Source of the DNA: Chrysomallon squamiferum
Lineage: Eukaryota > Mollusca > Gastropoda > Neomphalida > Peltospiridae
Length of the DNA stretch: 62,000 nt
Reading direction: 5' to 3'
Assembly: GCA_012295275.1 (NCBI GenBank)
Contig: CM022679.1
Location: forward strand, 1 to 62,000
Shown: one piece after another, positions 51,530-61,254 of the stretch
How positions within the stretch are numbered: the first letter of the stretch is position 1
Layout: each line of letters begins with the position of its first letter
Made by a program: the position numbers and the translations under genes
Notes under the pieces: generated by a model
Database searches by the model: none
What the model was told of the DNA's origin: nothing
The model's input: only the letters and a program-made list of their open reading frames with translations

Positions 51530-54500
51530 TACATACACATTTATATGCATGTGTACAGAGCAGGTAACAGTAAGTTTCCTTTTCAGTCACACCACAGACA
51601 CCAGTTAAATATTAACATGAAAACATGTAGAAATATCACATATTTATTTATTTATTTATTTATTTATTTATTGTTAAACCCTGTTGTTATTTTTGTTATC
51701 ACATTCTGTTGTCAACACAAAAACAGATAAATAAAATTACAGTTATTATTATGTAACCACTTTTCACCTTCTCTGTAAACTTATCTCCCAGGTTTTACTT
51801 TATTACTCAGGTGTATGCAGGTAAATTTCAATGAAAGTAAACACCACCCACCCACTCGCCCACCCGCTTCGCTTGTTTTTCAAGTCCTGTCCTGTTTGCG
51901 GCAGGTTGGAGCTAAACTGGGTTGTTTATTTAGAGTCGTTTCCTCCATGCCTGTGTAGTGCAGATCAAGTGTTTTCTAAGTGTTTCTTACTGCACTAATC
52001 TACTCCAGCTTCTCGCAGCAGAGTGTGTCTGTTCGCATGTTAGTACAGTTGTTACCACATTCAGGTAAACCTTTGTTGTTGTTTTATAACTTTATTTTTA
52101 GTTTGCTCTGTTTTCATATTCAGTGTTGTGTCAAGTTTTCTGGTTTATGTCTGTGCTGTTAGAAATTGTTCAAGTTTATAATGTATGAAAAGTGTAGGAT
52201 CATATATTAATTTTTTTTTTTTTTTTTTTCAGTATTTTTCTGGTTCTTGTTTATAGGTAAAAAAAATAATTAATAATAATAAAAAGAAAAAAAGAAATCT
52301 GTAAAATAAATGTTGATTATTTTACTGGACAGTATCTTGAAACTTCATATCAAACTGTCATATAAACTTGACAGTTAATTCAGAAAAAAACAGTTCTCAC
52401 CCCCAAGAAGCATAATAACATTTTGAAATGATTTTTTGAAATTATTTTAATTTTCTGCATCACTGACAAATTTGAAACCGTTATGTAACATGAGTATTCT
52501 AACCATTAACTACAACCCACTCAATTAACAACAAGTACATTAAACTTACACTGTACTTACAGTTTACACAATCTGCACTTTAGTGTGTGAGTGGATATCA
52601 CTATATAGAAGTTATCGGTTTATAGTTTTACATGTTTCTCTGTTTCCATTGTTGTAATGTTACTCTTTAATTAAAATAATGTGACGTTAATTTATCTATT
52701 TTTTTAACAAGATAAAATTCCAGCCAATCAGAGAGGCTTACCCTGTGGCTCTTCCTTTTTAATTTCCTCAAAATTTCAAACAAATTTAGACAAATTAATA
52801 TAATACACTTAATAATACTATTGACAAAATACACTAATAATAATAAGAAGAAGAAATATTTTATAATAAAATAAAGAAAATAATATTTAACAAGTGAATA
52901 ATTAATTTTCATGATAAATTTCTGTTTTATCTTTCTAAAAATTCTTAGCTCTTTTATATGTTATCTATTTGTTACTGAAAGGGATTTTTTTATTTTCTCA
53001 TAACTGATACTGGATCCTGTGTTGTTTTAAACATTTTTCTCCAGTTTTATTTTAGCACATAGAATAATCTTCTATCTGTCTGTCTGTCTGTACATTCATG
53101 TGTAGTTTTAAACTGGTTACTTCAGAAAAGGAAATCAAAGTATAAAATTTCTACAGATATAAAAATAAGTTTAAATTTATAAAATGTCCTGTCTAGTAAG
53201 GAAATATTTTGTGTGTGATTTCTGAAATGACTCACACTGAAAGAGTTTCAGATTCTGGACATGAGATCATCAACCAGTAATAATTTCCTTGTAAAATTTT
53301 CAAATATCCACAAGAATGAAAATTTCCAGAAATATTATTTTTAGTGGTTAATGACGTCATTGTAATCCAGTTTAAATGGTCGTAATACTTCAAGTTGTTT
53401 TAAGGACAGATCAGTGGTAACAAATGGGGAGGTGTTTTATCTTTTTTGTCAGTAATTAACAGTGAAAATGCAGTGGATTTTAAGGTTTTTGGAGGGGAGA
53501 GTTTTTTTTTTTTAAATTTAATTTTTTTAATTTATTCCAAATGCCTGAAAGAACATAAAAATAAGCTAAATTCTTCCTGAACTGTGAGCTGTCCCTGGCT
53601 TGATGAGATGAGGCTGAAAGTGGTGTTAGACAGAAGTGATGTGGTTTCCTGGTTGAGTTGTCAGTAGGCGGTTGTCAGTGAGTACAGGAAGAAACTCACA
53701 GCGTATAAAGCTTATCAGCAGTGCGAGGTCAGCACTGCCGTTGTGCAGCACTGTGCTGTTACAAAGCTGTTGTCTCCCTGGTGTATTGACTGCAGCGCTG
53801 TGCTGAAAGCGACGTTGTGGTGTAGTTGTGTTTGTTTTGTGTGTTGGAATAGAAATGTGGCTGCCATCCAGTCTGAGGCTACAGAGGGGTCAGGTAAGAC
53901 AGAAACGTTTTTGTTTAAAATTTTAAATTTTAAATTTATCTTCTGTTAATTAGTCTGTATTCCTGGAATGTGTCTAATTAGTCTGTATTCCTGGAATGTG
54001 TCTGTGGTGTGAAGAATACAAACACAAAAATTTTCTCTTCCCAGTTCAGCACTCTGAGTTTTTTTCAAAAAAAAAACATATTCTTGAAATAAATAAACTT
54101 TTTAATTAACAACATCTATTTTTACTGTTGTTGTATTTATATAACAGATTATTTGTTGGAAAAAAAATAAAAAATAAAAATGAAAATGAATAATAATGTG
54201 AAAAGAAAAAGAGAGCAAATTTATCAATAATCAAGACATAAAAACAAAATATGTAATTTAAACTATGCTAAATCCAAAAATAAAGCTAAATGTAAACCTA
54301 AACTGAAAACTAAAACCTAAGTTTAAAGAAAGCGGTGGTTAAGGAACGTGAAGCAGTCTAATGGTTGCTAAGTTAGACGTGATCGCAGACTAAACGTTCA
54401 GTCAAAGAATTCTCAGTCAGTTGGCCAAGTCAAACAAGCCCAGGTGAAATCTCAGGTGAGTGAACAGGTGTACACTCTCAGGTAAACTTCTCACAGTCGA

Positions 54501-57500
54501 TGCTGCTTTCCTCCTGTGTAGGTGAGTAAAAATTAGTTAAAAATAAATTAAAACAAATATTTAAATACAGGATTTCAGTATAAATCATCTTTGTTAGTTT
54601 TAATCACTTTTATACAGCCTTTGATTTCAAATTAGTTTCAGTATCATAGAAAAACCTGTCAGTTACCAAGCTGTATTTAAAACACAAACATAAGGTTAAT
54701 GTTCTAACTAGTGAAATATAATTTTATGGAGGATTTTCTTTTGTTACTTTATGGTACTATGAAATATATACTTTCAAAATCTGGTTTACTTCCTAATTCT
54801 TAAGACTGTATGTAACAATCATCATTAATCAGACCTTGGTGACAGTGGATGGGTGAAAACTGGGTAGAAAGATTTAAATAAAATTTGTCAAGTAGAAAAA
54901 ATAAGATTAGTGGCTTCAGGTAAAAATTATGTTTGTTACTGAAGTGCAGAACACCAATCAACAGGTGTGGGTAGGTAAAGAACTGGTTGTACTGACCTGA
55001 TAAAACCATGCAGGTAAAATGAATACCTAATGAATATCAAACCACAGGTAAAAATGTTTGTGTCACTGAAGTGTGTAAAGCTAACCTCTGGAATGGGTGA
55101 TTAAAGAACTGATGACCTAGTTAAAAAAAATTTAAAAATTTAAAATGGAGGTGAATGTCCTAACATCTAAGTAAAATGTGAACTGAAAGCCAGTGGGAAT
55201 GAATCGTGGGTGAGATAAGAAAAAATGGTTAAAGTGACCTTAGAACACTGCTCCTTGTTTATGATAATGTTTGTCTGGTTTCCATGGAAACAGATGTTTT
55301 TGTGAAGATATTGGCTGCAGTGTTTTGTCTTGTTTACTTGTTTATGTGTCTGTTACAATTTAGTTCAGTGTTATACAGAGGTAAACATGGCAGTTTTGTT
55401 TATTTGTGAACACTGAGCATTTTCAAAATAATCTAGTTACTGTAAATAACTCAACCATTGCCTGATACTAACGTGTCTATAATTAGAAACACAAGATTTA
55501 TTCTATCACTAGTGATATCTGACAACACTGGCTGTTAGAACATTGCCTCAGGCATGGTAGATCCAAGGATCGATTCTCTGTAATGTCATACTAAACTGTT
55601 TTATATTATACCACTGTTCTGTGAGTGATTTATCATAGTTTCCTGCCTGGGAGAAAGTACACAGAAAATATTACTTCTTGCTAAATGACAGTGTTTTTTA
55701 TCTTTAACTGTTTGAGTCTGAAATCTCTGTTGGGATATGAAGTAAATATCAAAATGAATATTTAATTATTAGAAGTATTTGACTGTTTATGTCTTACACA
55801 ATGGATGAGAAGTTAATATTTAAATGTTGTGTCACATGATCAAAGAAAGGGCAAACAGTACAGGTGTCACTCAAGTATTTCTGAGTGTATTTTTACCTGT
55901 GCAGGTAACAAGAACAAATAAGTCACTAAACCTGAATGTTTTACTGTAATGTATATCTTTACACCTACAGGTAACATGGTTATTTTTACCTGTGCAGGTA
56001 ACATACACATTAAAGTGGACTATTTTTGTGATGTCTGAGTGTAAGATAAAACTTCTCTTTGTTAAAGGGTCACTGCACAATAGTGTCTGTTTGTCTGTGT
56101 CACTGTGTATCTGTCTGACTCACTGCTTGTCTGTGTCTGTAACAGAGTGTCTGTGTGTCTGTTATGCAGTTTGTAATAAAAATCTGTTATAAAACACATG
56201 AATAAAACATATAAACTTTAAAACTTACAAAACACATTATAAATAAAACATATATAAACTTTAAAACTTACAAAACACATTATAAATAAAACATATATAA
56301 ACTTTAAAACTTATAAAACACATTATAAATAAAACATATATAAACTTGAAAACTTATAAAACACATTATGAATAAAATATATATAAACTTGAAAACTTAC
56401 AAAACACATTATGAATAAAATATATATAAACTTGAAAACTTACAAAGCACATTATGAATAAAATATATATAATCTTGAAAACTTACAAAACACATTATGA
56501 ATAAAATGAATAAAACTGTAAAATTTACAAAACTGAACAGCAGAGTTGAAATGTGACCAGTGTGAAGTGTAATAAAAATACTGATCTCCTACAACAACTC
56601 TACAGTTTGTTGTCACAGGCTTCCTTTGATCTTAGAGTACTAGACTAACAGTGAGAAACACCTGTCACTTGTTAATTACTAATTAAGACTTTTCTCTTAC
56701 CTGTACATGTTAATTAATGAATTGTGTAGTTAGAAACAAAGCTTAACTGAAGGTAATTAACTGACCTCACAATTAGTTTGACCTTGCAATTAAGAATAAA
56801 TTACACTTGCTTGACAATTACAACTTAATTTCACCTGACAATTAAAACTTAATTAATTTCACCTGACTCTACAAACATTGACATTTGGAAATGTCAGTGA
56901 AAAAAATTAAGTTGTGTATAAAACTGTGATAATTTTACAAGACAAAATCTTTAACCCTGGACAGCACTGTAGAGTTGTGAGAAATTTTGCTGTAGACTGT
57001 TTTGTTTTTGTCCACAAATAACTGGATACAAACTTTCAGGAAAATTCAAATACTGACTTCTGACAATGATTTTGGTGTGTAATGGTTTTGTTAATTCTTT
57101 TCGTTCATCTTAATATCTACTTCATATATTCATTTTATAGTTTTTAACTTTGCACTTTTTTCATAGTAATATATACTTCGTAGCTACTTCATACATATTT
57201 TATATCTGTTTTATATTATCTACGTCATACATCTATTTCATATATTTATTTTTATATTAACTTGGTACCATATTCATAGTAATATATACTTCATAGTTCC
57301 ATTCGTAATATCTACTTCATTCATCTATTCATAATATCTACTTTATAATATCTATTTCATAATATCAAATTCATAATATGAACTTCATACAACTCCTTCA
57401 TACTATCTACTTTGTACTAGCTGACATCAGCTAGTGACTATGTATCAGTTATACAGTCAGAGAGAACCAGTCAATATTTCTACAAAGTAAATCATTGATT

Positions 57501-58191
57501 TCTCAGTGAATAGAGTAAATGTTCCTTACAAACTGCAGCAGTCACACAATCAATGTTGATTTGTTTGAGATGTCATAACAAAGGCTGGGACACACATACA
57601 GACAAACAGACAGTGTACACACTTTGTTAAAGTCAGTGTCTTTTCACAATTCAGTGCAAACTCATCAAGTTAGATCTGTGTCAGTGTAGAACTAAGGTTG
57701 AAGAAACTCAAATACATGACTCAGATACTCAGAAACCAAAGTCGGAAGTGAGATATTATTACTAGTTTCACTTTCAGAATAATTTTTGTTAGTTCCTGGT
57801 ACACTTGTGAAATTGCTGCTTCATGAATGTTTTTTTTTTTTTTTAAAAGATTTCTATTTAGTTTTATTAATAACATACTAGTACATGTGTTGTCTGTCTG
57901 TAAGTTTTGGCATTTTTATTTTTTATCTATTTTTTGTTTAGATATGAATATGTTTTAAAATATATGTATATTGATGTGTAGGCCTGTGTTTGTTTCCCAG
58001 ATTGTAAGTTTATAGTTTTGGTTTCAGCAGTCTGTCTGTCTGTCTGTAAGTTTATAAAATAGTTTTTATTTTCAGCAAAGTGTCAGCCCGCAGCTTACAA
58101 GCCTGGCTCAGATGTTTGTCATGGCCGAGACTGGCTACAACAGCCACATCAGGTTCATCGACGAAACTGATGTAAGTAGTTTTATATGTAT

Positions 58192-58290
<99 letters not shown>

Positions 58291-59117
58291 CTGTCTCACT
58301 CCAAACACATCTTTTATCAAGTACAATTTATTAAAATATTCCTGTTCATATAAAGGTAAACTCACAAGTCAGCAAAGTATTCTTAGCAAATTCTTTACAG
58401 ACTGAGTATAGTGTTGTAAACAACTGACAGGTGGTTTGTAACCCTCCACTTTCCTCCAAATAACAACAGTGTTTTCCCATTCTTACTGTTTGTTTATGAC
58501 TCTCAGTCTAATGACTTTGATAAAGAAGACAGGTGAGCAAGCAATGAAGGAGGAAATTAAATGAGAAAAAACAAATGTGCTCAGTGACATTTACAGCTTG
58601 ATTCTGCTTCCAAACCTGATTAGATTTTTTAACTATCAGCAGTTTGTAAGTAAACTAAAAAAAAAAAAAAAAACACACCTGTTTTGTTTAACCAGCAAAC
58701 AGTTTATATTTTTATTTAGAAGATAAACTATTTATATTCTTAGTGATAACAAAAAATTTAGTACAAAATTTAATGGACAGTAATTACTTTGAATGAAATA
58801 TTTTGTATTTCTATAATAATACACTATTTAAATAAATATAAATAACTTAATATATTTTAATGAATTAATAGATATACAGTACTGTTATTAATATTATTAT
58901 TGCTGTTATTGTTATTTATTAATGAGTAACTAAATTATAATATATTTTAATAAACTGGTCTTGAACTGTCTTTAAGTTTACTTTTTACTCTTTTTTTTTT
59001 TTTTTGTTGTTGTTGTTTTTTTTTTTTTTAATTTAAGAAAGCAGTAAAATAATCTTAAAACAATTACCGCCATTTAAAGTTTTGAATATTTGGACCTATC
59101 TTAATCGTAAATTAATC

Positions 59118-59172
<55 letters not shown>

Positions 59173-60027
59173 TAAATAAATAAATATTTGGCATGGATGC
59201 CAAGAACTTGTCACCAGATTTTATTTGAGGAGTTAAAAATAAAACCGATGTTAGCAGCTCATTAACCTGATTCACGTTCTGGCGTTTCGGGGAGAAAAAT
59301 AAAACTATAAATAGACTGATTCCCTAATAAAATTAGCACTTGTTTACTTTGCTCAGCTATAATTCCAAGAATTTTTATTTGTCCAGTTGTAGTAAATGTA
59401 TAAAAATCTGCGTTATAAGATACATAATTTTCTACAAACGATTTTTTTTCGCCATTTTGTATTTTATATCGTAGATATCATTGTCTACCAAAGTAATTAT
59501 ATACATCTAGTATATGTATTTATTCACCGCAGACATTTTTTTTTTTTTAATCACCAGTATTTTACAAACAGTGTCAAAAATTTATAATTTAAAAATATTT
59601 ATTATATTCAAGGCTCTGATATTTCAAGATGGCAACTTGTTGGCTGGTTCTCTAGAAGCACTGATTCAACATCTTGTACCAACAGGAGACTACTACCCTG
59701 ACGTAAGTGATTTTCTGTAACGCCATCTTTAAAATCGTCCATACTTAAAAATATTTAATAGTAAAGTATAAAATAAATTTTCATTCAGGTTTATTTGCGT
59801 ATTTAATTAAATTTTATTGTCTATGGTGATGTTTTATTATTATTAAATTTTTTGTATGTGATATGTTTTATAATTTTATGTTTTATTTTCAGAGAACTTA
59901 CATCTTCGCATTCCTTCTCAGTTCTCGACTTTTTATACGACCTCACGAATTGCTCGGTGAAGTGTGTCAGGTTAGTTTTCTGTTTATTCATTTGTTTTAT
60001 TTATTACTGTTTTATTTTATTTTATTT

Positions 60028-60058
<31 letters not shown>

Positions 60059-61086
60059 CTAAAACGTTATTTATTTTATTTCTAAGAATGACAAGTATTA
60101 TATTTGATTAAAATTGATGCTACACATTTTCATTTTAATAATAAAATTCAGTAAAAGTTATTATCTCCTAATATGTATATAACTATTAAAATATTTGCCT
60201 GTTTTAATATTTCTTAAAAATTTATTTCCAGGTTTGCATTTTCCAGCAAAACCTAGCACGTGATAGAATTGATAAGGTAAATGTTTAAATTAATATTTTA
60301 GAATTTTTGAATAACATTAAAAACAATGTCTGTCTTCAAAACATTCCATTTTAATTGTAAACAGTAAAGATTATTAATTAATAAAAAGTATTTGTGAAAT
60401 TAGATTTTTTAAACTAATTTTACTTTTTTATCAGATTAAAATTGAATTTTGTGAAAATAATTTTTTTTAATTTTTTTTTATTTTCAGACTCTGCTAGGAA
60501 AGTTTGGTCCAAACATTGTCAGTCTGTTAGGGTAAGTGAAATTTTGATTTTTTTGAACAGTTTATATTATAGTTTGTGTTGTTTCAGTTGGTTAGAAAAC
60601 TGTCATCCTGCGTGTATTATAAGTAGTAATAAAGGAAAATGGTAGTAACTGGGTAATCATACAGTGAGTTATCTGGGCCAGGTACAATTTTTGTCTTAAC
60701 TTTGACAGATAACAGGTTCAGTTCTTCTTACTGCATACATTGAGTTTATATCCAGTTCCTGCCCTTGCTCCTCAAAGTCAGAATTATATAAGTATCTAGG
60801 TTTGGATATAAAATAGTTTGCTGCTAAAATAAAAGAGAGAGAGCAAGGAATCTCCGTTTGTTGACATTAATAATTGAAAAAATAGTAAAAAGTTATGACT
60901 GTTCATGTTAAATGTGTTTATGTGAGTTTTATTTATCTGCACAGGGAATGGACGGAATTGTTTCCATACGACTTCCGAGATGAGCTGATGATGAAGCACT
61001 TGAAAGACATCACACAGAGAATCCTCGCAATCTACCCCGAACTCCGCAAAGACATCAGCACCGTCATGCATAATCTCATTTCTAGG
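32558..61086 (+). CDS. RASGEF1: RASGEF1 orthologue, 5' part (Ras guanine-nucleotide exchange factor)
   Basis: Nine plus-strand exons join in phase: 32558-32608, 40731-40787, 58076-58171, 59613-59702, 59893-59970, 60232-60276, 60488-60531, 60945-61086. A first exon is added from one of the candidates at 36263, 46243 or 53855. The 58-61 kb part encodes the N-terminal RasGEF_N region with hallmarks of the RASGEF1 family: [34 protein letters not shown], and [19 protein letters not shown]1 proteins are cytosolic exchange factors, known for Rap2 in vertebrates. The catalytic CDC25-type domain is not in the window and should follow to the right. No stop or frameshift occurs in any exon. The first two exons are Ser/Thr/Lys-rich and not conserved enough for me to verify by family. 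Whether this is the RASGEF1A, B or C type cannot be decided. Confidence 0.9.
32619..33060 (+). repeat. Minisatellite, 23-bp unit
   Basis: About 17 copies of ATCACAAACATAACATGTTAAAT with small variations, beginning only about 10 bases after the donor of the exon at 32558-32608. Confidence 0.9.
33200..33845 (+). repeat. CA-rich higher-order array (ACACAGACATACAGATACAC type)
   Basis: About 650 bases built from ACACAGA and ATACAGA units, with longer repeats such as TACACAGACACACAGACACA recurring. The Thr/His/Gln/Asp-rich frames (up to 208 codons) are repeat artefacts. Confidence 0.9.
33900..35260. other. Intronic sequence, no exon supported
   Basis: Mostly unique sequence. A 135-codon plus frame at 34894-35301 and a 94-codon minus frame at 34626-34910 are open but have no splice sites, family resemblance or biased composition to support them. 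Confidence 0.45.
34169..34190 (-). mobile_element. tRNA A-box remnant of a SINE
   Basis: The reverse complement CTTATAGTCCAGTGGTTAGA resembles the A-box region seen at 31422. No B box was found near it, so this is only a remnant. Confidence 0.3.
35285..35630 (+). repeat. Minisatellite (ATACATAGTTATATT)n, then (ATT)n
   Basis: About 14 copies of a 15-16-bp unit at 35285-35500. A pure (ATT)n run lies at about 35588-35630. Confidence 0.9.
36205..36211 (+). promoter_or_regulatory. TATA box (TATATAA) before the 36263 exon
   Basis: TATATAAGG in otherwise mixed sequence. A start of transcription about 30 bases downstream (near 36235) would leave a short leader before the ATG at 36263. Confidence 0.45.
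36263..36331 (+). CDS. RASGEF1: Candidate alternative first exon of RASGEF1 (MFECWLLPW...)
   Basis: ATG in the context CACGATGT opens 23 codons reading [20 protein letters not shown] then LDK, ending exactly at a donor AAG|GTACAA in phase 0. That is the phase needed to join the exon at 40731 or 58076. A TATA box lies 58 bases upstream of the ATG. Cys and aromatic residues near the N-terminus could favour membrane association, which is speculation. The donor is not perfect, so this is a candidate only. Confidence 0.45.
36447..36727. repeat. (CA)n and (AT)n microsatellites
   Basis: CA run at about 36447-36475 and a pure AT run of about 70 bases at 36655-36727. Confidence 0.9.
37366..37580 (+). 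repeat. Minisatellite (GGTTGTGTGTTACT)n
   Basis: About 17 copies of a 12-15-bp unit with TGTTACTGGTTG as its core. Confidence 0.9.
37600..38410. other. Intronic sequence, no exon supported
   Basis: Unique sequence with short repeats of an AAACAGGATTTTGTGTTT motif near 38215-38320. The 102-codon minus frame across 38035-38343 derives partly from these. Confidence 0.45.
38420..38716. repeat. (ATT)n-type arrays and (GT)n
   Basis: Imperfect ATT/ATC triplets with GCTTTTGTT insertions to about 38600. A pure GT run lies at 38682-38714. Confidence 0.85.
38870..39560 (+). repeat. Minisatellite, 24-bp unit ACACAGTCACACATATACAA...
   Basis: About 28 copies of a 24-bp unit (CACACAGTCACA, then CATATACAAAGA). 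Because 24 is a multiple of three, the frames stay open and read a repeated [12 protein letters not shown]-type peptide of 250-309 codons. No start context, splicing or family supports translation. Confidence 0.9.
39948..39958 (+). mobile_element. tRNA B-box remnant of a SINE
   Basis: GGTTCAAATCC is a good match to a polymerase III B box; no clean A box is seen upstream, so only a remnant is claimed. Confidence 0.3.
40003..40140. repeat. (TG)n microsatellite, interrupted
   Basis: About 140 bases of TG with TCTA, TCTG and GAGTG interruptions. Confidence 0.95.
40731..40787 (+). CDS. RASGEF1: RASGEF1 upstream exon [19 protein letters not shown]
   Basis: Acceptor TTTGTTTATTTTCAG, donor GTGAGT; exactly 19 codons, phase 0 at both ends. 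Ser/Thr/Lys-rich, so it may carry phosphorylation sites. No family domain lies in it. A (CA)n tract follows the donor at about 40815-40875. Confidence 0.65.
41300..44281 (+). repeat. Minisatellite array, about 29 copies of a 103-bp unit
   Basis: Nearly identical units, each holding TGTGGTATGTTAATAATTTT, then GGTTTTGTTTAGAGATGAGT and CTGTGGTTTTCTTACAG. Differences between units are few: TTACAG or ATACAG, AGGGGTGG or AGGGTTGG, and rare one- or two-base indels. High similarity points to recent expansion. The pyrimidine tract plus CAG in each unit looks like a splice acceptor. The short minus and plus frames inside the array are repeat shadows. Confidence 0.97.
44290..45700. other. Intronic sequence, no exon supported
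   Basis: Unique AT-rich sequence with short (AT)n at 44447-44460 and 45371-45385 and CA-rich patches at 45385-45490. Confidence 0.5.
46243..46338 (+). CDS. RASGEF1: Candidate alternative first exon of RASGEF1 (MYDFLSQVC...)
   Basis: ATG opens 32 codons, [20 protein letters not shown] then [12 protein letters not shown], ending at the strong donor TGG|GTAAGT in phase 0, as the downstream RASGEF1 exons require. The segment is GC- and CpG-richer than the intron around it. Upstream, 45700-45790 is also CpG-rich. No TATA box sits at the right distance. It encodes five cysteines, including a CQVC pair. Expression is not shown, so this is a candidate. Confidence 0.5.
46360..47420. other. Intronic sequence, no exon supported
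   Basis: Starts with repeated 'AAATACCGTAAAC' type motifs at about 46355-46620, then AT-rich sequence with (AAC)n and (ATA)n patches near 46720 and 47045-47110. Confidence 0.5.
47425..47640. repeat. Two related approximately 120-bp segments, SINE-like
   Basis: GGAGCAGTGGTT recurs at 47420 and 47553, each followed by a GTGGTGGA(C/T) block and an AGAG(A/T)...ATTTACAT block. They resemble degenerate tRNA-type SINE pieces. Confidence 0.45.
47700..50380. other. Intronic sequence, no exon supported
   Basis: AT-rich, with poly-T patches (47941-47953, 48180), a 35-base direct duplication of CTTACCTCCCCTAGTTTGAA at 48927 and 48957, and an (ATA)n/(AGT)n patch at 49330-49480. Confidence 0.5.
50400..50965 (+). 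repeat. Minisatellite, unit 22-26 bp (TGTACAAGTCTTGTTAATGT)
   Basis: About 23 copies of a unit with the core GTACAAGTCTTGTTAATGTA then ACTGTG, with several length variants. Confidence 0.95.
51191..51545. repeat. 98-bp duplication followed by (CATA)n and (CA)n
   Basis: GACTGTTAATAAACATACAT at 51191 returns at 51289 with the following sequence. CATA-rich units and a pure (CA)n run (about 51470-51522) follow. An (ATTT)n tract is at about 51640-51672. Confidence 0.85.
51840..52064 (+). other. Possible non-coding first exon with donor
   Basis: A GC-richer segment (CACTCGCCCACCCGCTTCGC) ends at a donor ATTCAG|GTAAAC. The only ATG near the end (52037) would leave phase 1, which does not fit the next RASGEF1 exon, so if used it would be untranslated. 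Confidence 0.25.
52150..53600. other. Intronic sequence, no exon supported
   Basis: AT-rich with poly-T at 52210-52231 and A/T runs elsewhere. No exon-like segment. Confidence 0.5.
53704..53709 (+). promoter_or_regulatory. TATA box (TATAAA) before the 53855 exon
   Basis: GCGTATAAAGC lies in GC-richer sequence. A start near 53735 would give a leader of about 120 bases before the ATG at 53855. Confidence 0.5.
53855..53893 (+). CDS. RASGEF1: Candidate alternative first exon of RASGEF1 ([13 protein letters not shown])
   Basis: ATG in good context (AGAAATGTGG) opens 13 codons [13 protein letters not shown] ending at the consensus donor CAG|GTAAGA in phase 0. It joins directly and in frame to the exon at 58076. 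A TATA box is 150 bases upstream and the intervening segment is GC-richer than the intron. It is the nearest first-exon candidate to the conserved part and the best supported of the three. Confidence 0.55.
53949..54005 (+). repeat. Tandem duplication of a 29-bp unit
   Basis: TTAGTCTGTATTCCTGGAAT plus GTGTCTAA occurs twice in direct succession, about 55 bases after the donor of the 53855 exon. Confidence 0.9.
54060..56150. other. Intronic sequence with SINE trace
   Basis: Unique, AT-rich. GTTAGAACATTGC at 55533 followed by GGATCGATTCT at 55567-55577 looks like A- and B-box remains of a tRNA-type SINE. Several TACCTG-CAGGTA palindromic bits occur at 55895-56000. No exon supported. Confidence 0.45.
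56170..56510 (+). repeat. Minisatellite, unit about 43 bp
   Basis: About eight copies of AACTTACAAAACACATTATA then AATAAAACATATATAAAC, each containing AATAAA or the like. Confidence 0.95.
56560..58070. other. Intronic sequence, no exon supported
   Basis: AT-rich, with (TTCATA...)-type short repeats at 57115-57410 and (TCTG)n at about 58031-58047 just before the next acceptor. Confidence 0.5.
58076..58171 (+). CDS. RASGEF1: RASGEF1 exon [20 protein letters not shown]...
   Basis: Acceptor AGTTTTTATTTTCAG, donor GTAAGT; 32 codons, phase 0 at both ends. Reads [20 protein letters not shown] then [12 protein letters not shown]. It also has internal Met codons that could serve as a start. A 90-base (CT)n tract begins 22 bases after its donor. 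Confidence 0.8.
58193..58285. repeat. (TC)n microsatellite next to a donor site
   Basis: About 92 bases of pure CT, transcribed as a long pyrimidine tract in the RASGEF1 intron. Confidence 0.95.
58420..59600. other. Intronic sequence with poly-T and (AAT)n
   Basis: Poly-A/T runs at 58659-58672 and 58990-59030 and a pure (AAT)n array at 59118-59170. No exon. Confidence 0.6.
59613..59702 (+). CDS. RASGEF1: RASGEF1 exon, start of RasGEF_N
   Basis: Acceptor TATTATATTCAAG (AAG rather than CAG), donor GTAAGT; 30 codons in phase 0. It reads [20 protein letters not shown] then [10 protein letters not shown], closely resembling the RASGEF1 family signature in which a NLL(S/A)GSLEALI segment opens the N-terminal domain. 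Confidence 0.95.
59893..59970 (+). CDS. RASGEF1: RASGEF1 exon, [14 protein letters not shown]
   Basis: Acceptor TTTTATTTTCAG, donor GTTAGT; 26 codons in phase 0. Reads [20 protein letters not shown] then LGEVCQ. The [13 protein letters not shown] string is nearly invariant in the family. Confidence 0.97.
60004..60058. repeat. T-rich tract
   Basis: (TTTTA)n and a run of about 28 T's inside a short intron. Confidence 0.9.
60232..60276 (+). CDS. RASGEF1: RASGEF1 exon [15 protein letters not shown]
   Basis: Acceptor AAATTTATTTCCAG, donor GTAAAT; 15 codons, phase 0. It aligns with the family segment that follows the conserved cysteine-containing helix (C.C..QQ.L). Confidence 0.9.
60488..60531 (+). 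CDS. RASGEF1: RASGEF1 exon [14 protein letters not shown]
   Basis: Acceptor TTTTATTTTCAG, donor GG|GTAAGT; ends in phase 2 and is completed by the single base of the next exon to Gly-Glu-Trp-Thr. Fits the family's K(F/I)(A/G)P.(I/L)..LL pattern. Confidence 0.92.
60945..61086 (+). CDS. RASGEF1: RASGEF1 exon [13 protein letters not shown]...
   Basis: Acceptor TTTATCTGCACAG, donor GTAGGT; 142 bases, ends phase 0. Reads [20 protein letters not shown], then [20 protein letters not shown] and [24 protein letters not shown] is the most diagnostic string of the family and closes the N-terminal domain. Confidence 0.97.
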
Positions 61087-61254
61087 GTAGGTAACTCTAT
61101 ATGTACGATCTCACTTCACTTTCTTTTAATCCATCTTTCTATCCTCGTATCTCCATCTCTTTCTCTGTCTCACTTTCTCTTCTTTGCTGTTTTATGTTAA
61201 TTCTGTCTGAGCTGTTTAAATTTACTTTTTTTTCTTTTACCTTTTCTGTCTCAG

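Noticed and set aside
51980-52162. 60-codon plus frame as a RASGEF1 first exon
   Set aside because: It lacks an ATG at its start, and the donor at 52064 leaves phase 1, which does not fit the next exon.
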